Source: Ophiura sarsii (lineage: Eukaryota; Echinodermata; Ophiuroidea; Amphilepidida; Ophiuridae). Taken from it: a DNA stretch of 64,000 nt. The position numbers and the translations under genes were made by a program. A model generated the notes under the pieces. It searched no databases. It was not told where the DNA came from and saw nothing but the letters and a program-made list of their open reading frames with translations. The stretch spans positions 4,624,444 through 4,688,443 of the forward strand of contig CM069442.1 in the NCBI GenBank assembly GCA_035610835.1, given 5' to 3'. Positions 23,271 through 35,600 of this stretch are shown here, in pieces; the first letter of the stretch is position 1, and each line of letters starts with the position of its first letter.

Positions 23271-26200
23271 AAAACACATTTGTGTTGATTTCCGAATTTT
23301 CCTGAGTAATGCAATCTTGCTAGTTGCTTCCCTGCGCCCGATACGAGAACAATTGGATTTTTTTGAAAAATTTAAAAGTGATGTAAAAATACATCTGTGT
23401 TGATTTCCGACTGTTCCTGAGTAAATGCTACCTTGCTAGTTGCTCCTGCGCCCAATACGAGAACAATTTGATTTTTTTGAAAAATTTAAAAGTGATGTAA
23501 AAACACATCTGTGTTGATTTCCACTTTTCCTGAGTAATGCTACCTTGCTAGTTGCTCCTGCGCCCGATACGAGCAACAATTGGATTTTTTTTGAAAAAAA
23601 TTAAAAGTGATGTAAAAACACATCTGTGTTGATTTCCGACTTTTCCTGAGCAATGCTACTTTGCTAGCTGCTCAGTGCTCACGATACGAGAACAATTGGA
23701 TTTTTTTGAAAAATTTAAAAGTGATGTAAAAATACATCTGTGTTGATTTCCGACTTTTCCTGAGTAATGCTACCTTGCTAGTTGCACCTGCGCCCGATAC
23801 GAGCAACAATTGGATTTTTTTTGAAAAAAATTAAAAGTGATGTAAAAACACATCTGTGTTGATTTCCGACTTTTCCTGAGTAATGCTACTTTGCTAGCTG
23901 CTCAGTGCTCACGATACGAGAACAATTGGATTTTTTTGAAAAATTTAAAAGTGATGTCAAAACACATCTGTGTTGATTTCCGACTTTTCCTGAGTAATGC
24001 TACCTTGCTAACTGCTCAATGCTCACGATACGAGAACAATTGGATTTTTTTGAAAAATTTAAAAGTGATGTCAAAACACATCTGTGTTGATTTCCGACTT
24101 TTCCTGAGTAATGCTACCTTGCTAACTGCTCAATGCTCACGATACGAGAACAATTGGATTTTTTTGAAAAATTTAAAAGTGATGTAAAAATACATCTGTG
24201 TTGATTTCCGACTTTTCCTGAGTAATGCTACCTTGCTAGTTGCACCTGCGCCCGATACGAGCAACAATTGGATTTTTTTTGAAAAAAATTAAAAGTGATG
24301 TAAAAACACATCTGTGTTGATTTCCGACTTTTCCTGAGCAATGCTACTTTGCTAGCTGCTCAGTGCTCACGATACGAGAACAATTGGATTTTTTTGAAAA
24401 ATTTAAAAGTGATGTCAAAACACATCTGTGTTGATTTCCGACTTTTCCTGAGTAATGCTACCTTGCTAGTTGCACCTGCGCCCGATACGAGCAACAATTG
24501 GATTTTTTTTGAAAAAAATTAAAAGTGATGTAAAAACACATCTGTGTTGATTTCCGACTTTTCCTGAGTAATGCTACTTTGCTAGCTGCTCAGTGCTCAC
24601 GATACGAGAACAATTGGATTTTTTTGAAAAATTTAAAAGTGATGTCAAAACACATCTGTGTTGATTTCCGACTTTTCCTGAGTAATGCTACCTTGCTAGT
24701 TGCACCTGCGCCCGATACGAGCAACAATTGGATTTTTTTGAAAAAAGTTAAAAGTGATGTAAAAACACATCTGTGTTGATTTCCGACTTTTCCTGAGTAA
24801 TGCTACCTTGTTAACTGCTCAATGCTCCCGATACGAGAACAATTGGATTTTTTTGAAAAATTTAAAAGTTATGTAAAAACACATCTGTGTTGATTTCCGA
24901 CTTTTCCTGAGTAATGTTACTTTGCTATCTGGTCAATGCTCACGATACGAGAACAATTGGATTTTTTTGAAAAATTTAAAAGTGATGTAAAAACACATCT
25001 GTGTTGATTTCCGACTTTTCCTGAGTAATGCTACCTTGCTAGCGGCTCAATGCTCACGATACGAGAACAATTGGATTTTTTTTTTTTAAATTTAAAAGTG
25101 ATGTAAAAACACATCTGTGTTGATTTCCGACTTTTCCTGAGTAATGCTACCTTGCTAGTTGCTCCTGCGCCCAATACGATCAACAATTGGATTTTTTTGA
25201 AAAATTTAAAAGTGATGTAAAAACACATTTGTGTTGATTTCCGAATTTTCCTGAGTAATGCAATCTTGCTAGTTGCTTCCCTGCGCCCGATACGAGAACA
25301 ATTGGATTTTTTTGAAAAATTTAAAAGTGATGTAAAAATACATCTGTGTTGATTTCCGACTGTTCCTGAGTAAATGCTACCTTGCTAGTTGCTCCTGCGC
25401 CCAATACGAGAACAATTTGATTTTTTTGAAAAATTTAAAAGTGATGTAAAAACACATCTGTGTTGATTTCCACTTTTCCTGAGTAATGCTACCTTGCTAG
25501 TTGCTCCTGCGCCCGATACGAGCAACAATTGGATTTTTTTTGAAAAAAATTAAAAGTGATGTAAAAACACATCTGTGTTGATTTCCGACTTTTCCTGAGC
25601 AATGCTACTTTGCTAGCTGCTCAGTGCTCACGATACGAGAACAATTGGATTTTTTTGAAAAATTTAAAAGTGATGTAAAAATACATCTGTGTTGATTTCC
25701 GACTTTTCCTGAGTAATGCTACCTTGCTAGTTGCACCTGCGCCCGATACGAGCAACAATTGGATTTTTTTTGAAAAAAATTAAAAGTGATGTAAAAACAC
25801 ATCTGTGTTGATTTCCGACTTTTCCTGAGTAATGCTACTTTGCTAGCTGCTCAGTGCTCACGATACGAGAACAATTGGATTTTTTTGAAAAATTTAAAAG
25901 TGATGTCAAAACACATCTGTGTTGATTTCCGACTTTTCCTGAGTAATGCTACCTTGCTAACTGCTCAATGCTCACGATACGAGAACAATTGGATTTTTTT
26001 GAAAAATTTAAAAGTGATGTCAAAACACATCTGTGTTGATTTCCGACTTTTCCTGAGTAATGCTACCTTGCTAACTGCTCAATGCTCACGATACGAGAAC
26101 AATTGGATTTTTTTGAAAAATTTAAAAGTGATGTAAAAATACATCTGTGTTGATTTCCGACTTTTCCTGAGTAATGCTACCTTGCTAGTTGCACCTGCGC

Positions 26201-26806
26201 CCGATACGAGCAACAATTGGATTTTTTTGAAAAAAGTTAAAAGTGATGTAAAAACACATCTGTGTTGATTTCCGACTTTTCCTGAGTAATGCTACCTTGT
26301 TAACTGCTCAATGCTCCCGATACGAGAACAATTGGATTTTTTTGAAAAATTTAAAAGTTATGTAAAAACACATCTGTGTTGATTTCCGACTTTTCCTGAG
26401 TAATGCTACTTTGCTATCTGGTCAATGCTCACGATACGAGAACAATTGGATTTTTTTGAAAAATTTAAAAGTGATGTAAAAACACATCTGTGTTGATTTC
26501 CGACTTTTCCTGAGTAATGCTACCTTGCTAGCGGCTCAATGCTCACGATACGAGAACAATTGGATTTTTTTTTTTAAATTTAAAAGTGATGTAAAAACAC
26601 ATCTGTGTTGATTTCCGACTTTTCCTGAGTAATGCTACCTTGCTAGTTGCTCCTGCGCCCAATACGATCAACAATTGGATTTTTTTGAAAAATTTAAAAG
26701 TGATGTAAAAACACATTTGTGTTGATTTCCGAATTTTCCTGAGTAATGCAATCTTGCTAGTTGCTTCCCTGCGCCCGATACGAGAACAATTGGATTTTTT
26801 TGAAAA

Positions 26807-26826
26807 GGTAGCATTAGGTAGCATTA
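26807..26826. repeat. 10-bp duplication at the left inversion junction
   Basis: GGTAGCATTA occurs twice in a row immediately after the + strand TTTGAAAA. A single copy is expected in an inverted monomer. A short direct repeat at a breakpoint is typical of end-joining with templated synthesis or replication slippage. Confidence 0.85.
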
Positions 26827-26882
26827 CTCAGGAAAAGTCGGAAATCAACACAGATGTGTTTTGACATCACTTTTAAATTTTT

Positions 26883-26950
26883 CAAAAAAATCCAATTGTT
26901 GCTCGTATCGGGCGCAGGTGCAACTAGCAAGATTGCATTACTCAGGAAAA
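26883..26950 (-). repeat. H/B hybrid monomer in the inverted block
   Basis: Read on the minus strand, a unit with the H head (CCGAATTTTCC, GCAATCTTGC) continues as GTTGCACCTGCGCCC and CGAGCAAC, which are B features, then joins an A-type head (GATGTCAAAAC). No other H in the window has this body. Confidence 0.82.
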
Positions 26951-27493
26951 TTCGGAAATCAACACAAATGTGTTTTTACATCACTTTTAAATTTTTCAAA
27001 AAAATCCAATTGTTGATCGTATTGGGCGCAGGAGCAACTAGCAAGGTAGCATTACTCAGGAAAAGTCGGAAATCAACACAGATGTGTTTTTACATCACTT
27101 TTAAATTTTAAAAAAAAAAATCCAATTGTTCTCGTATCGTGAGCATTGAGCCGCTAGCAAGGTAGCATTACTCAGGAAAAGTCGGAAATCAACACAGATG
27201 TGTTTTTACATCACTTTTAAATTTTTCAAAAAAATCCAATTGTTCTCGTATCGTGAGCATTGACCAGATAGCAAAGTAGCATTACTCAGGAAAAGTCGGA
27301 AATCAACACAGATGTGTTTTTACATAACTTTTAAATTTTTCAAAAAAATCCAATTGTTCTCGTATCGGGAGCATTGAGCAGTTAACAAGGTAGCATTACT
27401 CAGGAAAAGTCGGAAATCAACACAGATGTGTTTTTACATCACTTTTAACTTTTTTCAAAAAAATCCAATTGTTGCTCGTATCGGGCGCAGGTG

Positions 27494-27502
27494 CAAAAAA
27501 AA
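27494..27502 (-). repeat. ~75-bp deletion joining two monomers in the inverted block
   Basis: On the minus strand the A unit's T-tract runs directly into GCACCTGCGCCC of the following B. The A tail and the B head are missing, about 75 bp. Because 75 is a multiple of three, the minus-strand frame continues, giving the 117-codon open frame at 27417-27770 with no coding significance. The + strand arm near 26.1-26.2 kb has both units whole. Confidence 0.85.
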
Positions 27503-27901
27503 TCCAATTGTTCTCGTATCGTGAGCATTGAGCAGTTAGCAAGGTAGCATTACTCAGGAAAAGTCGGAAATCAACACAGATGTGTTTTGACATCACTTTT
27601 AAATTTTTCAAAAAAATCCAATTGTTCTCGTATCGTGAGCATTGAGCAGTTAGCAAGGTAGCATTACTCAGGAAAAGTCGGAAATCAACACAGATGTGTT
27701 TTGACATCACTTTTAAATTTTTCAAAAAAATCCAATTGTTCTCGTATCGTGAGCACTGAGCAGCTAGCAAAGTAGCATTACTCAGGAAAAGTCGGAAATC
27801 AACACAGATGTGTTTTTACATCACTTTTAATTTTTTTCAAAAAAAATCCAATTGTTGCTCGTATCGGGCGCAGGTGCAACTAGCAAGGTAGCATTACTCA
27901 G

Positions 27902-30427
27902 AAAAAAAAGTGATGTAAAAATACATCTGTGTTGATTTCCGACTTTTCCTGAGTAATGCTACCTTGCTAGTTGCACCTGCGCCCGATACGAGCAACAATT
28001 GGATTTTTTTTGAAAAAAATTAAAAGTGATGTAAAAACACATCTGTGTTGATTTCCGACTTTTCCTGAGTAATGCTACTTTGCTAGCTGCTCAGTGCTCA
28101 CGATACGAGAACAATTGGATTTTTTTGAAAAATTTAAAAGTGATGTAAAAATACATCTGTGTTGATTTCCGACTGTTCCTGAGTAAATGCTACCTTGCTA
28201 GTTGCTCCTGCGCCCAATACGAGAACAATTTGATTTTTTTGAAAAATTTAAAAGTGATGTAAAAACACATCTGTGTTGATTTCCACTTTTCCTGAGTAAT
28301 GCTACCTTGCTAGTTGCTCCTGCGCCCGATACGAGCAACAATTGGATTTTTTTTGAAAAAAATTAAAAGTGATGTAAAAACACATCTGTGTTGATTTCCG
28401 ACTTTTCCTGAGCAATGCTACTTTGCTAGCTGCTCAGTGCTCACGATACGAGAACAATTGGATTTTTTTGAAAAATTTAAAAGTGATGTAAAAATACATC
28501 TGTGTTGATTTCCGACTTTTCCTGAGTAATGCTACCTTGCTAGTTGCACCTGCGCCCGATACGAGCAACAATTGGATTTTTTTTGAAAAAAATTAAAAGT
28601 GATGTAAAAACACATCTGTGTTGATTTCCGACTTTTCCTGAGTAATGCTACTTTGCTAGCTGCTCAGTGCTCACGATACGAGAACAATTGGATTTTTTTG
28701 AAAAATTTAAAAGTGATGTCAAAACACATCTGTGTTGATTTCCGACTTTTCCTGAGTAATGCTACCTTGCTAACTGCTCAATGCTCACGATACGAGAACA
28801 ATTGGATTTTTTTGAAAAATTTAAAAGTGATGTCAAAACACATCTGTGTTGATTTCCGACTTTTCCTGAGTAATGCTACCTTGCTAACTGCTCAATGCTC
28901 ACGATACGAGAACAATTGGATTTTTTTGAAAAATTTAAAAGTGATGTAAAAATACATCTGTGTTGATTTCCGACTTTTCCTGAGTAATGCTACCTTGCTA
29001 GTTGCACCTGCGCCCGATACGAGCAACAATTGGATTTTTTTGAAAAAAGTTAAAAGTGATGTAAAAACACATCTGTGTTGATTTCCGACTTTTCCTGAGT
29101 AATGCTACCTTGTTAACTGCTCAATGCTCCCGATACGAGAACAATTGGATTTTTTTGAAAAATTTAAAAGTTATGTAAAAACACATCTGTGTTGATTTCC
29201 GACTTTTCCTGAGTAATGCTACTTTGCTATCTGGTCAATGCTCACGATACGAGAACAATTGGATTTTTTTGAAAAATTTAAAAGTGATGTAAAAACACAT
29301 CTGTGTTGATTTCCGACTTTTCCTGAGTAATGCTACCTTGCTAGCGGCTCAATGCTCACGATACGAGAACAATTGGATTTTTTTTTTTAAATTTAAAAGT
29401 GATGTAAAAACACATCTGTGTTGATTTCCGACTTTTCCTGAGTAATGCTACCTTGCTAGTTGCTCCTGCGCCCAATACGATCAACAATTGGATTTTTTTG
29501 AAAAATTTAAAAGTGATGTAAAAACACATTTGTGTTGATTTCCGAATTTTCCTGAGTAATGCAATCTTGCTAGTTGCTTCCCTGCGCCCGATACGAGAAC
29601 AATTGGATTTTTTTGAAAAATTTAAAAGTGATGTAAAAATACATCTGTGTTGATTTCCGACTGTTCCTGAGTAAATGCTACCTTGCTAGTTGCTCCTGCG
29701 CCCAATACGAGAACAATTGGATTTTTTTGAAAAATTTAAAAGTGATGTAAAAACACATCTGTGTTGATTTCCGACTTTTCCTGAGTAATGCTACCTTGCT
29801 AGTTGCTCCTGCGCCCAATACGATCAACAATTGGATTTTTTTGAAAAATTTAAAAGTGATGTAAAAACACATTTGTGTTGATTTCCGAATTTTCCTGAGT
29901 AATGCAATCTTGCTAGTTGCTTCCCTGCGCCCAATACGAGAACAATTGGATTTTTTTGAAAAATTTAAAAGTGATGTAAAAATACATCTGTGTTGATTTC
30001 CGACTGTTCCTGAGTAAATGCTACCTTGCTAGTTGCTCCTGCGCCCGATACGAGCAACAATTGGATTTTTTTTGAAAAAAATTAAAAGTGATGTAAAAAC
30101 ACATCTGTGTTTCCGACTTTTCCTGAGTAATGCTACCTTGCTAACTGCTCAATGCTCACGATACGAGAACAATTGGATTTTTTTGAAAAAATTAAAAGTG
30201 ATGTAAAAACACATCTGTGTTGATTTCCGACTGTTCCTGAGTAAATGCTACCTTGCTAGTTGCTCCTGCGCCCAATACGAGAACAATTTGATTTTTTTGA
30301 AAAATTTAAAAGTGATGTAAAAACACATCTGTGTTGATTTCCGACTTTTCCTGAGTAATGCTACCTTGCTAGTTGCTCCTGCGCCCGATACGAGCAACAA
30401 TTGGATTTTTTTTGAAAAAAATTAAAA
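27902..30427 (+). repeat. Forward array resumes, 22 monomers
   Basis: Monomer order: B C I J K B C A A B D E F G H I G H IJ / A I J. An A-run (27902-27909) leads into a normal GTGATG. C is followed directly by I, a junction I did not find elsewhere. The stretch from 28.28 kb follows 25.47 kb at an offset of about 2812 bp. The A near 30.1 kb has a deletion and an unusual tail. Confidence 0.83.
30078..30191 (+). repeat. Monomer with a private 4-bp deletion
   Basis: ATCTGTGTTTCCGAC replaces the normal form, losing four bases (TGAT or an equivalent) next to the conserved dyad. The same unit ends GAAAAAATTAAAA, a tail seen otherwise only near 54243. It sits where an IJ unit joins A and then I, so it probably marks a recombination scar. 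Confidence 0.75.
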
Positions 30428-32605
30428 GTGATGTAAAAACACATCTGTGTTGATTTCCGACTTTTCCTGAGCAATGCTACTTTGCTAGCTGCTCAGTGCT
30501 CACGATACGAGAACAATTGGATTTTTTTGAAAAATTTAAAAGTGATGTCAAAACACATCTGTGTTGATTTCCGACTTTTCCTGAGTAATGCTACCTTGCT
30601 AACTGCTCAATGCTCACGATACGAGAACAATTGGATTTTTTTGAAAAATTTAAAAGTGATGTAAAAATACATCTGTGTTGATTTCCGACTTTTCCTGAGT
30701 AATGCTACCTTGCTAGTTGCACCTGCGCCCGATACGAGCAACAATTGGATTTTTTTTGAAAAAAATTAAAAGTGATGTAAAAACACATCTGTGTTGATTT
30801 CCGACTTTTCCTGAGTAATGCTACCTTGCTAACTGCTCAATGCTCACGATACGAGAACAATTGGATTTTTTTGAAAAATTTGAAAGTGATGTCAAAACAC
30901 ATCTGTGTTGATTTCCGACTTTTCCTGAGTAATGCTACCTTGCTAACTGCTCAATGCTCACGATACGAGAACAATTGGATTTTTTTGAAAAATTTAAAAG
31001 TGATGTAAAAATACATCTGTGTTGATTTCCGACTTTTCCTGAGTAATGCTACCTTGCTAGTTGCACCTGCGCCCGATACGAGCAACAATTGGATTTTTTT
31101 GAAAAAAGTTAAAAGTGATGTAAAAACACATCTGTGTTGATTTCCGACTTTTCCTGAGTAATGCTACCTTGTTAACTGCTCAATGCTCCCGATACGAGAA
31201 CAATTGGATTTTTTTTAAAAATTTAAAAGTGATGTAAAAATACATCTGTGTTGATTTCCGACTGTTCCTGAGTAAATGCTACCTTGCTAGTTGCTCCTGC
31301 GCCCAATACGAGAACAATTTGATTTTTTTGAAAAATTTAAAAGTGATGTAAAAACACATCTGTGTTGATTTCCGACTTTTCCTGAGTAATGCTACCTTGC
31401 TAGTTGCTCCTGCGCCCGATACGAGCAACAATTGGATTTTTTTTGAAAAAAATTAAAAGTGATGTAAAAACACATCTGTGTTGATTTCCGACTTTTCCTG
31501 AGCATTGCTACTTTGCTAGCTGCTCAGTGCTCACGATACGAGAACAATTGGATTTTTTTGAAAAATTTAAAAGTGATGTCAAAACACATCTGTGTTGATT
31601 TCCGACTTTTCCTGAGTAATGCTACCTTGCTAGTTGCACCTGCGCCCGATACGAGCAACAATTGGATTTTTTTGAAAAAAGTTAAAAGTGATGTAAAAAC
31701 ACATCTGTGTTGATTTCCGACTTTTCCTGAGTAATGCTACCTTGTTAACTGCTCAATGCTCCCGATACGAGAACAATTGGATTTTTTTGAAAAATTTAAA
31801 AGTTATGTAAAAACACATCTGTGTTGATTTCCGACTTTTCCTGAGTTATGCTACTTTGCTAGCTGGTCAATGCTCACGATACGAGAACAATTGGATTTTT
31901 TTGAAAAATTTAAAAGTGATGTAAAAACACATCTGTGTTGATTTCCGACTTTTCCTGAGTAATGCTACCTTGCTAGCGGCTCAATGCTCACGATACGAGA
32001 ACAATTGGATTTTTTTTGAAAAATTTAAAAGTGATGTAAAAACACATCTGTGTTGATTTCCGACTTTTCCTGAGTAATGCTACCTTGCTAGCGGCTCAAT
32101 GCTCACGATACGAGAACAATTGGATTTTTTTTGAAAAATTTAAAAGTGATGTAAAAACACATCTGTGTTGATTTCCGACTTTTCCTGAGTAATGCTACCT
32201 TGCTAGTTGCTCCTGCGTCCAATACGATCAACAATTGGATTTTTTTGAAAAATTTGAAAGTGATGTAAAAACACATCTGTGTTGATTTCCGAATTTTCCT
32301 GAGTAATGCAATCTTGCTAGTTGCTTCCCTGCGCCCGATACGAGAACAATTGGATTTTTTTGAAAAATTTAAAAGTGATGTAAAAATACATCTGTGTTGA
32401 TTTCCGACTGTTCCTGAGTAAATGCTACCTTGCTAGTTGCTCCTGCGCCCAATACGAGAACAATTTGATTTTTTTGAAAAATTTAAAAGTGATGTAAAAA
32501 CACATCTGTGTTGATTTCCGACTTTTCCTGAGTAATGCTACCTTGCTTAGTTGCTCCTGCGCCCGATACGAGCAACAATTGGATTTTTTTTGAAAAAAAT
32601 TAAAA
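30428..32605 (+). repeat. 19-monomer segment (2178 bp)
   Basis: Monomer order: K A B A A B D I J K / B D E F F G H I J. It matches the second half of the 27-mers. It shares AATTTGAAAG near 30881 with 13285 (offset 17,596) and GAGCATTGC near 31501 with 13561 (offset 17,939-17,940). The 343-bp change in offset is three monomers (D I J) absent at 13.5 kb. Confidence 0.85.
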
Positions 32606-35600
32606 GTGATGTAAAAACACATCTGTGTTGATTTCCGACTTTTCCTGAGCAATGCTACTTTGCTAGCTGCTCAGTGCTCACGATACGAGAACAATTGGAT
32701 TTTTTTGAAAAATTTAAAAGTGATGTCAAAACACATCTGTGTTGATTTCCGACTTTTCCTGAGTAATGCTACCTTGCTAACTGCTCAATGCTCACGATAC
32801 GAGAACAATTGGATTTTTTTGAAAAATTTAAAAGTGATGTAAAAATACATCTGTGTTGATTTCCGACTTTTCCTGAGTAATGCTACCTTGCTAGTTGCAC
32901 CTGCGCCCGATACGAGCAACAATTGGATTTTTTTTGAAAAAAATTAAAAGTGATGTAAAAACACATCTGTGTTGATTTCCGACTTTTCCTGAGTAATGCT
33001 ACTTTGCTAGCTGCTCAGTGCTCACGATACGAGAACAATTGGATTTTTTTGAAAAATTTAAAAGTGATGTCAAAACACATCTGTGTTGATTTCCGACTTT
33101 TCCTGAGTAATGCTACCTTGCTAACTGCTCAATGCTCACGATACGAGCAACAATTGGATTTTTTTGAAAAAATTTAAAAGTGATGTCAAAACACATCTGT
33201 GTTGATTTCCGACTTTTCCTGAGTAATGCTACCTTGTTAACTGCTCAATGCTCCCGATACGAGAACAATTGGATTTTTTTGAAAAATTTAAAAGTGATGT
33301 AAAAACACATCTGTGTTGATTTCCGACTGTTCCTGAGTAAATGCTACCTTGCTAGTTGCTCCTGCGCCCAATACGAGAACAATTTGATTTTTTTGAAAAA
33401 TTTAAAAGTGATGTAAAAACACATCTGTGTTGATTTCCGACTTTTCCTGAGTAATGCTACCTTGCTAGTTGCTCCTGCGCCCGATACGAGCAACAATTGG
33501 ATTTTTTTTGAAAAAAATTAAAAGTGATGTAAAAACACATCTGTGTTGATTTCCGACTTTTCCTGAGTAATGCTACTTTGCAAGCTGCTCAGTGCTCACG
33601 ATACGAGAACAATTGGATTTTTTTGAAAAATTTAAAAGTGATGTCAAAACACATCTGTGTTGATTCCCGACTTTTCCTGAGTAATGCTACCTTGCTAACT
33701 GCTCAATGCTCACGATACGAGAACAATTGGATTTTTTTGAAAAATTTAAAAGTGATGTAAAAATACATCTGTGTTGATTTCCGACTTTTCCTGAGTAATG
33801 CTACCTTGCTAGTTGCACCTGCGCCCGATACGAGCAACAATTGGATTTTTTTTGAAAAAAATTAAAAGTGATGTAAAAACACATCTGTGTTGATTTCCGA
33901 CTTTTCCTGAGTAATGCTACCTTGCTAACTGCTCAATGCTCACGATACGAGAACAATTGGATTTTTTTGAAAAATTTAAAAGTGATGTCAAAACACATCT
34001 GTGTTGATTTCCGACTTTTCCTGAGTAATGCTACCTTGCTAACTGCTCAATGCTCACGATACGAGAACAATTGGATTTTTTTGAAAAATTTAAAAGTGAT
34101 GTAAAAATACATCTGTGTTGATTTCCGACTTTTCCTGAGTAATGCTACCTTGCTAGTTGCACCTGCGCCCGATACGAGCAACAATTGGATTTTTTTGAAA
34201 AAAGTTAAAAGTGATGTAAAAACACATCTGTGTTGATTTCCGACTTTTCCTGAGTAATGCTACCTTGTTAACTGCTCAATGCTCCCGATACGAGAACAAT
34301 TGGATTTTTTTGAAAAATTTAAAAGTGATGTAAAAATACATCTGTGTTGATTTCCGACTGTTCCTGAGTAAATGCTACCTTGCTAGTTGCTCCTGCGCCC
34401 AATACGAGAACAATTTGATTTTTTTGAAAAATTTAAAAGTGATGTAAAAACACATCTGTGTTGATTTCCGACTTTTCCTGAGTAATGCTACCTTGCTAGT
34501 TGCTCCTGCGCCCGATACGAGCAACAATTGGATTTTTTTTGAAAAAAATTAAAAGTGATGTAAAAACACATCTGTGTTGATTTCCGACTTTTCCTGAGCA
34601 TTGCTACTTTGCTAGCTGCTCAGTGCTCACGATACGAGAACAATTGGATTTTTTTGAAAAATTTAAAAGTGATGTCAAAACACATCTGTGTTGATTTCCG
34701 ACTTTTCCTGAGTAATGCTACCTTGCTAGTTGCACCTGCGCCCGATACGAGCAACAATTGGATTTTTTTGAAAAAAGTTAAAAGTGATGTAAAAACACAT
34801 CTGTGTTGATTTCCGACTTTTCCTGAGTAATGCTACCTTGTTAACTGCTCAATGCTCCCGATACGAGAACAATTGGATTTTTTTGAAAAATTTAAAAGTT
34901 ATGTAAAAACACATCTGTGTTGATTTCCGACTTTTCCTGAGTAATGCTACTTTGCTAGCTGGTCAATGCTCACGATACGAGAACAATTGGATTTTTTTGA
35001 AAAATTTAAAAGTGATGTAAAAACACATCTGTGTTGATTTCCGACTTTTCCTGAGTAATGCTACCTTGCTAGCGGCTCAATGCTCACGATACGAGAACAA
35101 TTGGATTTTTTTTGAAAAATTTAAAAGTGATGTAAAAACACATCTGTGTTGATTTCCGACTTTTCCTGAGTAATGCTACCTTGCTAGCGGCTCAATGCTC
35201 ACGATACGAGAACAATTGGATTTTTTTTGAAAAATTTAAAAGTGATGTAAAAACACATCTGTGTTGATTTCCGACTTTTCCTGAGTAATGCTACCTTGCT
35301 AGTTGCTCCTGCGCCCAATACGATCAACAATTGGATTTTTTTGAAAAATTTAAAAGTGATGTAAAAACACATCTGTGTTGATTTCCGAATTTTCCTGAGT
35401 AATGCAATCTTGCTAGTTGCTTCCCTGCGCCCGATACGAGAACAATTGGATTTTTTTGAAAAATTTAAAAGTGATGTAAAAATACATCTGTGTTGATTTC
35501 CGACTGTTCCTGAGTAAATGCTACCTTGCTAGTTGCTCCTGCGCCCAATACGAGAACAATTTGATTTTTTTGAAAAATTTAAAAGTGATGTAAAAACGCA

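Larger units (their letters stand above)
22117..26806 (+). repeat. Array segment of permuted short HORs, 41 monomers
   Basis: Monomer order: K B C B D E F G H G H I J / K B C A A B / K B C B D E F G H I J / K B C A A B D E F G H. The parts from 22347 and 24525 repeat at 2178 bp. Those from 23837 and 25786 repeat at 1949 bp, differing by a 229-bp dimer. All F units here are poly-T-expanded. The last H stops inside its tail at 26806, where the inverted block begins. Confidence 0.84.
26807..27901 (-). repeat. Inverted satellite block (~1.1 kb)
   Basis: From 26807 to about 27901 the monomers run on the minus strand. Read on that strand from 27901 downward, the order is B (partial) C A A B(deleted) D E F G H/B hybrid A (partial). 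This is the same order as the + strand at about 25.7-26.8 kb, so the two form a long inverted repeat with only a short centre. E has the CTATCTGG mark and F has the long T-tract, both typical of the neighbouring segment, which points to local origin. This is the only orientation change in the window. A real inversion or fold-back duplication and an assembly or read-palindrome artefact are both possible. Confidence 0.92.

Noticed and set aside
27417..27770. 117-codon minus-strand open frame
   Set aside because: It is the + strand repeat frame seen through the inverted block and lengthened by a 75-bp in-frame deletion. There is no sign of a gene.
26807..27901. Insertion sequence or transposon at the inverted block
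   Set aside because: The block is made only of satellite monomers, with no foreign sequence, transposase frame or terminal repeats. The 10-bp duplication is adjacent at one end only, not flanking.
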